Assembly (NCBI GenBank): GCA_030248065.1
Contig: JASAMV010008532.1
Coordinates: 1 to 64,000, forward strand
Length of the DNA stretch: 64,000 nucleotides
Reading direction: 5' to 3'
From: Rhynchonema sp. JSB1_4
Taxonomy: Eukaryota > Nematoda > Chromadorea > Monhysterida > Xyalidae
Shown here: positions 25,157 to 34,580 of the stretch, piece after piece
Layout: each line of letters starts with the position of its first letter
Position numbering within the stretch: position 1 is the first letter of the stretch
Position numbers and translations under genes: made by a program
Notes under the pieces: generated by a model
Databases searched by the model: none
What the model saw: the letters and a program-made list of their open reading frames with translations, nothing else
Told to the model about the DNA's origin: nothing

Positions 25157-25993
25157 ATGCATAGGCTGACAAATATGTTGGGCCTGAACAGGTCGCCAAC
25201 GTCCGGGCGGCCGACTGTGACTTGCATTATGTGCAAGCAGCCGGGGCACGAAGTGAAAAACTGTCCGTTGATGGCCAGAATCAGAGACAAACATGGCCAA
25301 AATGTGCCCCCAGACGAAAATAGTGTGCCCGGGGTGCCGGCCGGTGAAAATGGTCAGGAAGCAGTTGCTGAAGCTGGGGGCAGTCGGGCCACAGCTGCAG
25401 CTGCGCAAACACAACATTTCCGCGGGGGGGATGACATGGAACTGACCCACGGGGCTGTGGGCGAAATGCAGGTCGGGCCGGCCGGACTGCCGGCTGGGGC
25501 TGAGACGGCAGACGAACAAGCCGTTGTCGATGAAAATCAGCCCGGCCCATCCACCCGACCGGATATTGTTGTGCCCCGGAGGAGTACCAGACAGGACAGC
25601 AGGCTGGCCGAGAACGAGCAATTTATTGCCAGCGCTGCCGAATATAACCGAAAAGCCAAGCGCGCCTTGGACAGGCTTGGCATTGACATGAACGACATGC
25701 CGGGTGCGGGGCCTGGTTTGACTTCGACTCCCAATCCCCCACAGCCCGCACCCAGGCCTACGACTTCCCAACAAAATCAGCCCATTTTTGCGGAACAACA
25801 AGTCGAATATCCGCATCAGCAACAAAATTTGGCCACCGAGAGTCAAAACCAGAATGCACCAAATTTGACCGTTACGCCCGGGCCTGTGGCATCTGGGGGG
25901 ATGTCAGACCGCAGTCGACTCTGCGCGAGTTTGAACATGCCCCGGGCAGAGGTGCAATGTTGCTGCCAGAACCTTTGTCCCCACCCGATCTGA
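25157..25993 (+). CDS. Gag-like zinc-knuckle protein of the LTR element
   Basis: The 278-codon frame has one CCHC knuckle near its start (CIMCKQPGHEVKNC, spacing 2-4-4). Then follows a long Gln/Pro/Gly-rich region with no recognised fold and a cysteine-rich end. Zinc knuckles bind retroelement RNA in the particle. The knuckle lies near the N-terminus instead of after capsid, so the capsid part may be lost or spliced from upstream. Confidence 0.7.
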   Translation: MHRLTNMLGLNRSPTSGRPTVTCIMCKQPGHEVKNCPLMARIRDKHGQNVPPDENSVPGVPAGENGQEAVAEAGGSRATAAAAQTQHFRGGDDMELTHGAVGEMQVGPAGLPAGAETADEQAVVDENQPGPSTRPDIVVPRRSTRQDSRLAENEQFIASAAEYNRKAKRALDRLGIDMNDMPGAGPGLTSTPNPPQPAPRPTTSQQNQPIFAEQQVEYPHQQQNLATESQNQNAPNLTVTPGPVASGGMSDRSRLCASLNMPRAEVQCCCQNLCPHPI

Positions 25994-26220
25994 CAGGGGA
26001 CAACCAACCGCAGCAATAATTCCGACCAATAACGTTTGTACATAGTGTATATATGTACGTTAGTGTGGTCATCTTGGTTGGATGAACCAGTTTTTTGTTA
26101 TTTTGTCCCGTTTCAAAAGGGATTGTTGGGTTGGATGCTGTGCGCATCTGTTTTGCGCTAAAGTGTTGAGTTGAACGAAGCACTCAAGATTGGACGTGAG
26201 AATGAACTGACGGCTTGAAA

Positions 26221-26530
26221 GTGCAATGCGAAGTCAGGTCTCCGCATGGACATGGTGCGAGGTTGACTCGACCGTCAAATAAGCAAAGCGATTGTTGTCT
26301 CGCCTCCGCATGAGTGAGATGCGAGGTTGGCCAGACTGTAAAATAAGCAGAGCGCTTGTTGTCTCGTCTCCGCATGAGAGATGCGAGGTTGGCTGGACAA
26401 GGAAGTGCGTGGAAGCTTATTGTCTCGTCTCCGCATAAACGAGATGCGAGGTTGGCTTGACTGGAAATGCGTGGGAAGCTTGTTGACTCGTCTCCGCATA
26501 ATTGAGATGCGATGTTGGCTTGAATTGAGC
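26221..26530. repeat. Tandem repeat inside the LTR element, about 5 copies of roughly 65 bp
   Basis: Each unit contains CTCGTCTCCGCAT followed by GAGATGCGAGGTTGG. The CTCCGCAT and ATGCGAG parts can pair, so transcripts could form a row of small stem-loops. The units have diverged by substitution and small indels. Confidence 0.75.
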
Positions 26531-26939
26531 AAAATATTGCACAAAGTTGCGTCTCAGACAATTGTGCTGTCTGTGCACCTGAATTAGACGCTGAGCAGAT
26601 TCGCAGTGTCGGGCGGTTGCTGTAACGGTGGGGTGCTTGGATGTTGATGTCGCTGTAGCTGATGGTCCGCCGGGTCGGCGTCCCTTGTGAAGTGGGGGGA
26701 GAGGACCAGGTTATCAGCTAGTCAATCAGCACTGGTGTTGACGAAACAGCAGCTGTGACATGGAATCGAATCTGATCCGTTCTTCTTCACAGATTTGCAC
26801 TCTGTGTGTGCTTGTGGTGTGAAAATCCACACGTGCATAATGCGTATGGTGAGGTGCATAATGCCTCTTATCCGCATTTCTAATTTTTATGGTTTGACTT
26901 TGTGTGCGTAAATTTTATTTCCACATTTCTATGGTAAGA

Positions 26940-27050
26940 ATTGTGATGTTTCACTCGCGACAAAGTGTCAGCGGGTGATTACCGCGTTTTTATTTTGTGT
27001 GATGACTTCGTACGGTGATTGTACGTTTTGAATGGTTTGATGTTTCAAGT
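26940..27050 (+). promoter_or_regulatory. Two TGATGTTTCA motifs inside the LTR element
   Basis: Exact copies start at 26,944 and 27,038, 94 bp apart. They show that the dispersed 10-mer also occurs within a mobile element. Confidence 0.35.
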
Positions 27051-27858
27051 CATCCAGGGTCGGGGCACAGGAGACACTGCAGTCCCCTGGTAAAACCGGT
27101 GCTTGTTCGCACAGTTTGACTTCGGTTTTACACTTTTGTATTGTGACCCTGCCTAGTAAGAGGTAAATTGCCCTGTTTATGACCATTTAGCTTACGGCGA
27201 TGTAAGCTCGGCGTTGGTCGCTTTGTTTGACTCCCTGTTTGACACAGATAACCATTCAACAGCACGGTTCGTTTGTGTGATGGCGAAACGTTGGTGCAAT
27301 GTTCGATGTGCGCGACTCGTTCCTTCTACGGCGCTGGCGTCGTGCTGTTCTGGCGGTCACCGGACAGGACTACTTCACCTGAGGTGACAACCTTCGAGGG
27401 GTTGGCTGGTCGTCTACCCAGCTTGCCGTCCACCTTCGCTGCCGAAACCGTCTCCATCGTGGATCAGCCTGCGCCTATGGGCTAGCAGCTGCTCTATTAT
27501 CGGTCAGGACTTAAACCGGTACGAGCGGTGTATCACCTGCGGGTGTTCGTCTGGGATTTGGGGTGAGTAACCTACATCCCTTGCCTCGGCAAGGTGCGGT
27601 GAAACCCACCTCGGTGGCTGGTGAAAACCCGTATCCTGACTGCTATATCCACGCGACAACTCTATTCAATTCAATCTATTCCACCTTCATCGCTGGTGTG
27701 CTATTCAATTCGTCGTCGTTGCCATCTGCGATCCCTAAACTCTCGACGGTTTCTTCAAGGCCGACTCTAACTATGGCCGGATGGACACGAACAGTTTCTA
27801 TTCATCTTCATTCAACATCGATCAAATGAGGTCATTTGAAGGAACTGGTGCGGGGAGA

Positions 27859-28523
27859 TGTGACATTGGACATATGCCGTCTTCACATCGTCGTCAACAA
27901 ACTGTGAAAGTCGTCTGTTTGCTGCGTTGACTGTGGCTGAGCATGGAAATTCAAATGGACTGGCTCAGCGTTGACTTTTGTTGCCGCCTGATATTTTCTC
28001 TCTCAAATCGTAAATTCTCCCTTCTCGTAATTCAGTTGATTTCGTGTTTCGTTGGAGACGTTTTGGAGTCGCGATATTTTATATTATTATTGATATTATT
28101 TGCCGTTGAATTCTATCCTTTATTCCTATATTTCCGTTAATCGTTATATAGCGTAAAACGTGCTGTTGAAGTCGACTTCGGGGTGCTTTTCGTGCAATAC
28201 GTGGAAGCGAAACAGCCAGCTAGATTGCTGGGCTTGTCTTGTTGGGTTTTTGTGCTTGCTTGCCTGAGACCGTTTGCTTGTGCTTCATTTATTGCAGGAA
28301 AGCGGGTGACTGGATTGTCACCAGGATCAAGCCGCGCCGTCCGAGTTGCCATCGCGAGGCGTGTGGATTTTGGTCCAGGGCTGACTTGCGCGCTGAGACG
28401 GTCACTTCGGCGTGACTCCTGTCGGTCCGGGCGCGTTGCTAACTGTCTGGCGAGTGACAGTAGGTGGCGTGCTCAAGTGCATCTGCCCCGTCGACGAGCT
28501 CCCTAGGACGGCAGCAGATCACA
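27859..28523 (+). repeat. 3' LTR
   Basis: Same 665-bp length as the 5' LTR, preceded by a purine-rich tract and followed by GAAC and then the continuation of the POZ exon. Confidence 0.93.
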
Positions 28524-30051
28524 GAACATCGACGCCGAAACTCTACGAGTGCTCTTGAAATACGGATACTTGGAATGTGTTGACTTCGAGGTTTGTAAAA
28601 GCAGGGGCGTACCTGGGTAGCTGGGCCTGCGTTGTCAGTCACGGGAGGGGGTGCTGTGGGTGAAAAGTCACTTTTATCCAGTGCTGTTTTGAAAACTCAT
28701 TTTTACCTAGCACTTGTTCGAACGTTTCCCTTTGAACCAGCGGAGCACAACGGACAGAAGACCGTTCCAAGTGCCATCGGCGCAAAATTTGGCAATTTTT
28801 TGTGTGGGCGTCGGACATAATTGGGCGTAAACTGTCTGTGTCTGACGCGCGAAGCGCGACGATTTTTGACATTTGGCAGAGCCGGACACAGGTAGGGGCG
28901 GAACGGGGCACTCTCAAGGCAAGGTGCCCTGGGGCACTTTTCAGCGCCCGGGCACTTTCTCGCCAAGTCGTAGGATTTTCACTCTGGCACTCCTCAAATG
29001 TCAAAAAATAGCCAGATTTATTCGCAAGATACAATCATCTGCACAACATTTTGGCGGTTGCGCTGGAGTGTACATGGTGTGAGGCCAAGCAGTGTAACCT
29101 TGGTGTTGCCAGGCACACTCGAAGAGGTGGCAGGCAACCTTGCCTACCCACCCGCACCCAGCTGTACTGTGCCGGACCAACTAGAGCGCATCAGGAGGCA
29201 CACGGGCCATTTTGGCTTCATCTGGTCAATATGAGGGAGGGAGCGGAAGCAACTTTTTGGAGAAGAAGATCAAGGGATCTCACATCACAGGATTAATTCT
29301 AGTCCAAACATCGTGCGCTTAGCGCGTTACTAATTTAATGTCCATCGAAATGAATGGGTACGAGATATTCATGGTCACGCGTCCAAAAAAAAGTGCCAAA
29401 TTTTCTCTCACTGCGCGCGCACGTTCACGTTTTACATGAGATTTGTTTCAAAAACGGTCAAATTCAGAAGAAGCACTGGATAAAAATGGCTTCAAAATAA
29501 AACAAGCACTGGATAAAACGTTTTCAAAAGTGCCCGACCCGCGACCAAATCCTGTGTCCGGCCCAGCATTTGAGGTGTGCCAGAGTGATAATGTCGCTAT
29601 TTGGGTTGTGAAATGATTTGAAAACCACAGACTCATTTGCCAAAATCTATATTGTGTTTTTGGTGCCTTCTGATGCTAAACAGAGTGTTATTGCCTAAAC
29701 AGAAACGGTTACTCATAAAACATATTTTCCACGGCAAAATTGCAACCGTGCTTTGAGGTGTTCACTCGTCGTTACTATGACATCATGAAAGCAGCAAGTT
29801 TCCTTCAATATGGCTTGATCAACGACGTGATCGAGAAAGAAGCGCGCCGTCGAATGCTGCTGGGTATCAATCATATGCCGTTGTGCGAATTCCAGTCACT
29901 GTTCAAATTGGCCACTGAACTTGAATACGATACCGTGCGCAACATCGTGCTCGACCAGCGCGCCAGTATCCTGGATGCGCTGAAGGAAGCCAACAATCGT
30001 GACACGTTCGCTCGACTGCTGCTGGGACAAGCGCCCTAAAATCGGGTGATC

Positions 30052-30057
30052 AATAAA
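30052..30057 (+). terminator. Poly(A) signal of the POZ gene
   Basis: AATAAA lies 13 bases after the stop codon. Confidence 0.5.
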
Positions 30058-30773
30058 ATGATATGTAAATTTTAGTTGTGGTGTTGTAGCTGGGCAGGTG
30101 TCACATTTTGGACTTCTGAAACATTATGGCGGCCATATCGCACCTCACGCTCCCCCGCGCCCCCATGTATTTTTAATTTTCGGCGGGAAAATATGCGCAC
30201 CCCGCGCTCCTTTTCTACTGTAGCCTGCCTGGCTGGCGCCGCTGTTCAGTCTGCATATAAGTGAGAGACCCACTCGCGCCCCTCTTCCCATCACCCCCAC
30301 CTAGGTAGCACGGATGTCTGCTGCGTGTAGAACTGCTGCGCATCCTTCAAGGGTCCGTCTCGGAGCCGGCTAGACCTAAGTTGCCTGGATCCCCCTCTTC
30401 CGTTCATATTTACGATACCACAACATTTATGAACACACCTTCATTCAGAACACATAGTTAAGATAAAGATAGCTAAGCTATAACAAATTATAGCTATAGT
30501 TAATGTTTTCTGACAGACAACGTTTATATGAACTTTTCCTGTATACATTTATGAACCCAGCTTCACTCAGGACAGATGGTTAAGTTACAGTTACCTAAGT
30601 TACAGTTAACGTTTTTTATTTATGAACTTTGCGTGTGAACATTTATGAACGCACCTTCATTCAGGATAGATAGTTCAGTTACCGTTAAACAATTTATAGT
30701 TAATGTTTTTTACATATAACATTTATGAACTTTTCGTGTAAACATTTATGAACGCACCTTCATTCAGGACATA

Positions 30774-31067
30774 AAGGCAGTCTACGGGAGGTTGTCACTC
30801 AGCCCCCGAATACCGTAACCCACCGCAAGCAAGATCGTTGCGAGACCCATGCTGATCGCTGCTTATCGACACGTGTATTAGCGGCAGCAAGCTGGAAATT
30901 GTCATCATGCGCGCCGATCACCAAAACTTGGAAATGTTGGTTGGTGTTGGCGCTAACACACAAAACATAGATAAAAAACAAAATGGTCTCGACACTATCT
31001 TGCAGATCAAAATTACGGTGGGTTACGGTATTCGGGGGCTGAGTGACAACCTCCCGTAGACTGCCTT
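30774..31067. mobile_element. TA-target MITE nested in the foldback, left arm
   Basis: Inverted ends begin AAGGCAGTCTACGGGAGG and match for about 50 bp. TA flanks both ends. Length 294 bp. Confidence 0.85.
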
Positions 31068-31231
31068 TATGCTTCAGTTACCGTTAAACAATTTATAGTT
31101 AACGTTTTTTTACATATAACATTTATGAACTTTTCGTCTGAACATTTATGAACACACCTACATTCAGAACAGGTTGGTAAGTTACAGTTACAGTCAGCTA
31201 GGTTATAGTGAATGTTTTTTGGTTGATATAG

Positions 31232-31497
31232 TAAGTTTCTAATTTCATTGCCCCACGCATTTTTACAGACGCAGGAAAACTCCCGTTCGAAGTCGAAGCA
31301 GGCAACCAGCTCAACACACAGTCAACAAGCCACGCAGCTGACAGACACAGCTTGTGTGACTGAAACATTCGAAACGCACACGAGCCAGCTGCGTGGCTTG
31401 TTGACTGTGTGTTGAGCTTGTTGCCTGCCTCGACTTCGAACGGGAGTTTCCCTGCGTCTGTAGAAATGCATGAGGCAACGAAATTAGAAACTTACTT
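31232..31497. mobile_element. Hairpin MITE nested in the foldback, left arm
   Basis: Arms of about 100 bp (GTAAGTTTCTAATTTC outermost, CTCAACACACAGTCAACAAG inner) are inverted with a few mismatches around a loop of about 50 bases. Confidence 0.8.
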
Positions 31498-32928
31498 TAA
31501 CATTTATGAACTTTTCGTGTCAACATTTACGAACGCACCTTCATTCAGGACAGATGGTTCAGTTATCGTTAAACAATTTATAGTTAACGTTTTTTTACAT
31601 ATAACATTTATGAACTTTTCGTCTGAACATTTATGAACACACCTACATTCAGAACAGGTAGGTAAGCTACAGATAATATTAGATAATATTTATAAACTTT
31701 AATAATATTAATATTTATAAACCGCAATTTACGCATGCATTCATCAGTACGTGCGCTCATAAAGTTTGTTATTACACCAGCCCACCCACTGAGAACCTGG
31801 CTGTACCGCAGCCACTGTAACACATTAATGACCGGTGGTGATACTAATATTGGTGATTACCTTAAAAATAACAATGGACAAACGTCTAAGGCCAAGCCAT
31901 GGCAATAAAAACGCACATAAACATTTCTCAAACAGTTTGCGAATGCCATGTGGTGGTTCACTTTTGAAAGAAACTAATTTTAAACGTTTCGCAAACCGAA
32001 ACACGAACTCAGGCAATGCCGTGTGGTGTGGTAATTCTGTAAGGAACGCTGTTGTTGGCAAATGTTGAATGTAAGTAAATACATAATTTCAAGTTTATAA
32101 ATATTCTCTACCAAAAAACATTAACTGTAACTTACCTACCTGTTCTGAATGAAGGTGCGTTCATAAATGTTCAGACGAAAAGTTCATAAATGTTATATGT
32201 AAAAAAACGTTAACTATAAATTGTTTAACGGTAACTGAACCATCTGACCTGAATGAAGGTGCGTTCGTAAATGTTGACACGAAAAGTTCATAAATGTTAT
32301 CTGCCAAAAAACATTAACTATAACCTAGCTAACTGTAACTGTAGCTTACCTACCTGTTCTGAATGTAGGTGTGTTCATAAATGCTCAGACGAAAAGTTCA
32401 TAAATGTTATATGTAAGAAACGTTAACTATAAATTGTTTAACGGTAACTGAACCATCTGTCCTGAATGAAGGTGCGTTCATAAATGTTTACACGAAAAGT
32501 TCATAAATGTTATATGTAAAAAACGTTAACTATAAATTGTTTAACGGTAACTGTAATTTACCTACCTGTTCTGAATGAAGGTGCGTTCATAAATGCTCAC
32601 ACGCAAAGTTCATAAATAAAAAACCGTTAACTGTAACTTAGGTAGCTGTAACTTAACCATCTGTCCTGAATGAAGCTGGGTTCATAAATGTGTACAGGAA
32701 AAGTTCATAAAATTTGTCTGTCAGAAAACATTAACTATAGCTATAGTTTGTTATAGCTTAGCTAACTGTAACTTAACTATGTGTTCTGAATGAAGGTGTG
32801 TTCATAAATGTTGCGGTATCGCAAATATGAACGGAAGAGGGGGATCCAGGCAACCTAGGTCTAGCCGGCTCCGAGACGGACCCTTGTAGGATGCGCAGCA
32901 GTTCTACACGCAGCAGACATCCGTGCTA

Positions 32929-33235
32929 TAGTATTTCCTTTTTATGCGAGTCAAAGGAAGCCGTGTCAACGTTGTAAGCCAACTCCTAGCTGAGGTCGAA
33001 ATCCACGACTCTCCTTGAAAATGCAAAGAAAGAGAAATCACACGTGACATGCACGCCGCCAACGTCACCAGAAGCCTGAAATATTGTTTCGTGCGCCGGA
33101 ATCTTACGTGGCGTGTGACGTCTGATTTCTCTTTCTTTGCATTTTCAAAGTGAATCGCATATTTTCGACCTTAGCTGGGAGCAACTGGATCGCACGTTGA
33201 GTGGGTGTTTGGACCAATATAATACGGAAAGACTA
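32929..33235. mobile_element. TA-target MITE nested in the foldback, right arm
   Basis: Begins TAGTATTTCC and ends in its approximate complement (GGAAAGACTA), flanked by TA. The left arm of the foldback carries the uninterrupted site (GTGCTACCTAGG on the complement), which proves the insertion point. Inner arms contain TGCAAAGAAAGAGAAAT. Confidence 0.85.
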
Positions 33236-33493
33236 TACCTAGGTAGGGGTGATGGGAAGAGGGGCGCGAGTGGGTCTCACTTATATGCAGACTGAACAGC
33301 GGCGCCAGCCAGGCAGGCTACAGTAGAAAAGGGGCGCGGGGTGCGCATATTTTCCCGCCGAAAATTAAAACACACCCTGTAATTTGGCCGTTTTACCGCA
33401 CGGAACTCGTTTTACATCAAATACATGGGGGCGCGGGGGGGCGTGAGGTGCGATATGGCCTTATGGCCAAAGTACCCGTGAAAACACGTTTTC

Positions 33494-33866
33494 GGGCGGA
33501 CTTAGTTTAATTCACGGAACACGGAAATATTTCCGTGTTCCGTGTTCCGTGAATGTTTTGGAGAATCACGGAACACGGAAATATTTCCGTGCCACGGAAC
33601 ACGGCAATGATTCAAGCACCCAAACGATGCTTTTGCAGTGATGATGACAAAAGCCAGCGTGCTGACGTCAAAACCCCGCGTGTTGACGCAAACAGCAACA
33701 ACTATTCACACGGAAATATTTCCGTGTTCCGTGAAAATAAAAAAAACACGGAAACCGGAAATATTTCCGTGCCACGGAAATATTTCCGTGCACGGAAATC
33801 CACGAAACTGGTTTGTATGTAGATTATTTCCGTGTTCCGGTTTCCGTGTTCAACCTAAGTTCGCCC
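33494..33866. repeat. Palindromic CACGGAAATATTTCCGTG repeats
   Basis: The self-complementary phrase CACGGAAATATTTCCGTG and fragments such as CACGGAACACGG recur about eight times. Outer ends GGGCGGACTTAG and the near complement CTAAGTTCGCCC suggest a MITE, but I found no target duplication. Confidence 0.65.
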
Positions 33867-34580
33867 TTCTGCCATTTTTGGGGAGCTCGAGTTAACAGGC
33901 GGTTTTGGGTTATGGAGTTTGGCGGCTCGAACTAATACCTACTTACATATCTGAGCGCGTTGGGTAATGACCGACCCTAAAATGAACCCAACTGCAACAC
34001 TGATCTAAATCTGCAAGGAAACTAAAATTGTCGAGTGATGATGGGATGGCGTGGCGGACAAAACAGCGGTTTTTCGAAAACAGCGGCCGCTCAAAGAGAT
34101 GCGTAATTGGGGAGGCGCAGTTCCTGAGTCTAAAAAATAAGCCTAATCGCAAATCTTGGCCGAAGCCTAATGTCCAAAATACAAGCTTGCTGTTTTTCCA
34201 CTGCTATTTTGTCCGTACCGCGATAAATGAATGTGCATGCGAAGCCGGTGTCGTTGTGAAATGTCAACTTCTGTTATTTTCATCAATATCACTTCATTTG
34301 TCTCGTGTATGCATACGTATCATCTTTGTCAAATGATTCCGTGCTTTTATTTCCTTGTCTTTCTGCTCTTGTTGGTGTGCTCATATTTTTGCAAAAAATA
34401 ACATGATATACAAATCTGATGTGCCAAATCATTTTGATCAATTTGCTCAGTTTCGTGCAACCTGAAGCAATCGAAGCGACTGCTTATCAAAATGTTGTTC
34501 AGTCAAATACCAAGTGGAAAAAGAAGGATACGCATGCATTTGACAGTCAGGTCAGCGACTTGTTTTGTTACCGTGCTATC
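33867..34580. other. Upstream region of HINT3
   Basis: No gene recognised. A weak acceptor-like TTTGACAGTCAG lies about 29 bases before the HINT3 ATG. A frame open from 34,419 runs into HINT3, but its extra residues resemble nothing I know. Confidence 0.4.

Larger units (their letters stand above)
24057..28523 (+). mobile_element. Non-autonomous LTR retrotransposon, 4.47 kb
   Basis: Two 665-bp direct LTRs (24,057-24,721 and 27,859-28,523) begin TGTGACATTGG and end GCAGATCACA. The 4-bp target duplication GAAC lies at 24,053-24,056 and 28,524-28,527. A candidate primer site starts two bases after the 5' LTR (TGGTGAGCCC), and a purine run GCGGGGAGA precedes the 3' LTR. The only sizeable internal frame is a Gag-like zinc-knuckle protein. 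I find no protease, reverse transcriptase, RNase H or integrase in the 3.14-kb interior, so it must be mobilised in trans. Confidence 0.95.
23562..30039 (+). pseudogene. POZ/Skp1-fold protein gene split by an LTR retrotransposon
   Basis: Coding parts: 23562-24056, 28528-28590, 29758-30039. The first two were one exon. Without the insert and one copy of the 4-bp duplication the frame is open and joins in phase, giving 279 aa. The N-terminal half is unrecognised (starts MESYSFFIYEGTYE). The middle, from about residue 115, reads as a POZ domain of Skp1/elongin-C type: LIKVQSSDDVIFHLDIRMA, then KAASFLQYGLINDVIEKEA. Such domains recruit substrates to cullin ligases, but no ligase role is shown here. 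The acceptor before 29,758 (TTTGAG) is weak. As assembled, the exon would run into the LTR and stop, so the allele is probably null unless the insertion is heterozygous. The 1.17-kb intron holds more repeat sequence, including a CAGGGGCGTACCTGG end at 28,605. Confidence 0.8.
30131..33460. mobile_element. 3.3-kb foldback element
   Basis: The ends GGCCATATCGCACCTCACG and its complement are flanked by TTATGGC (30,124-30,130; 33,461-33,467). After about 300 bp of unique arm, both arms consist of roughly 100-bp repeats with AACATTTATGAAC, CATTCAGGACAGATGG and GTTACCGTTAAACAATTT. These run to about 31,690 on the left and, inverted, from about 32,105 on the right. The unpaired middle is only about 0.4 kb. 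No transposase frame is present. Three smaller elements are nested in it. Confidence 0.9.

Noticed and set aside
25151..25846. 231-codon minus-strand frame in the LTR element
   Set aside because: It is a shadow of the GC-rich zinc-knuckle frame on the + strand.
34419..34580. Upstream start extending HINT3
   Set aside because: The extra residues do not match HIT proteins, and the downstream ATG gives the normal length.
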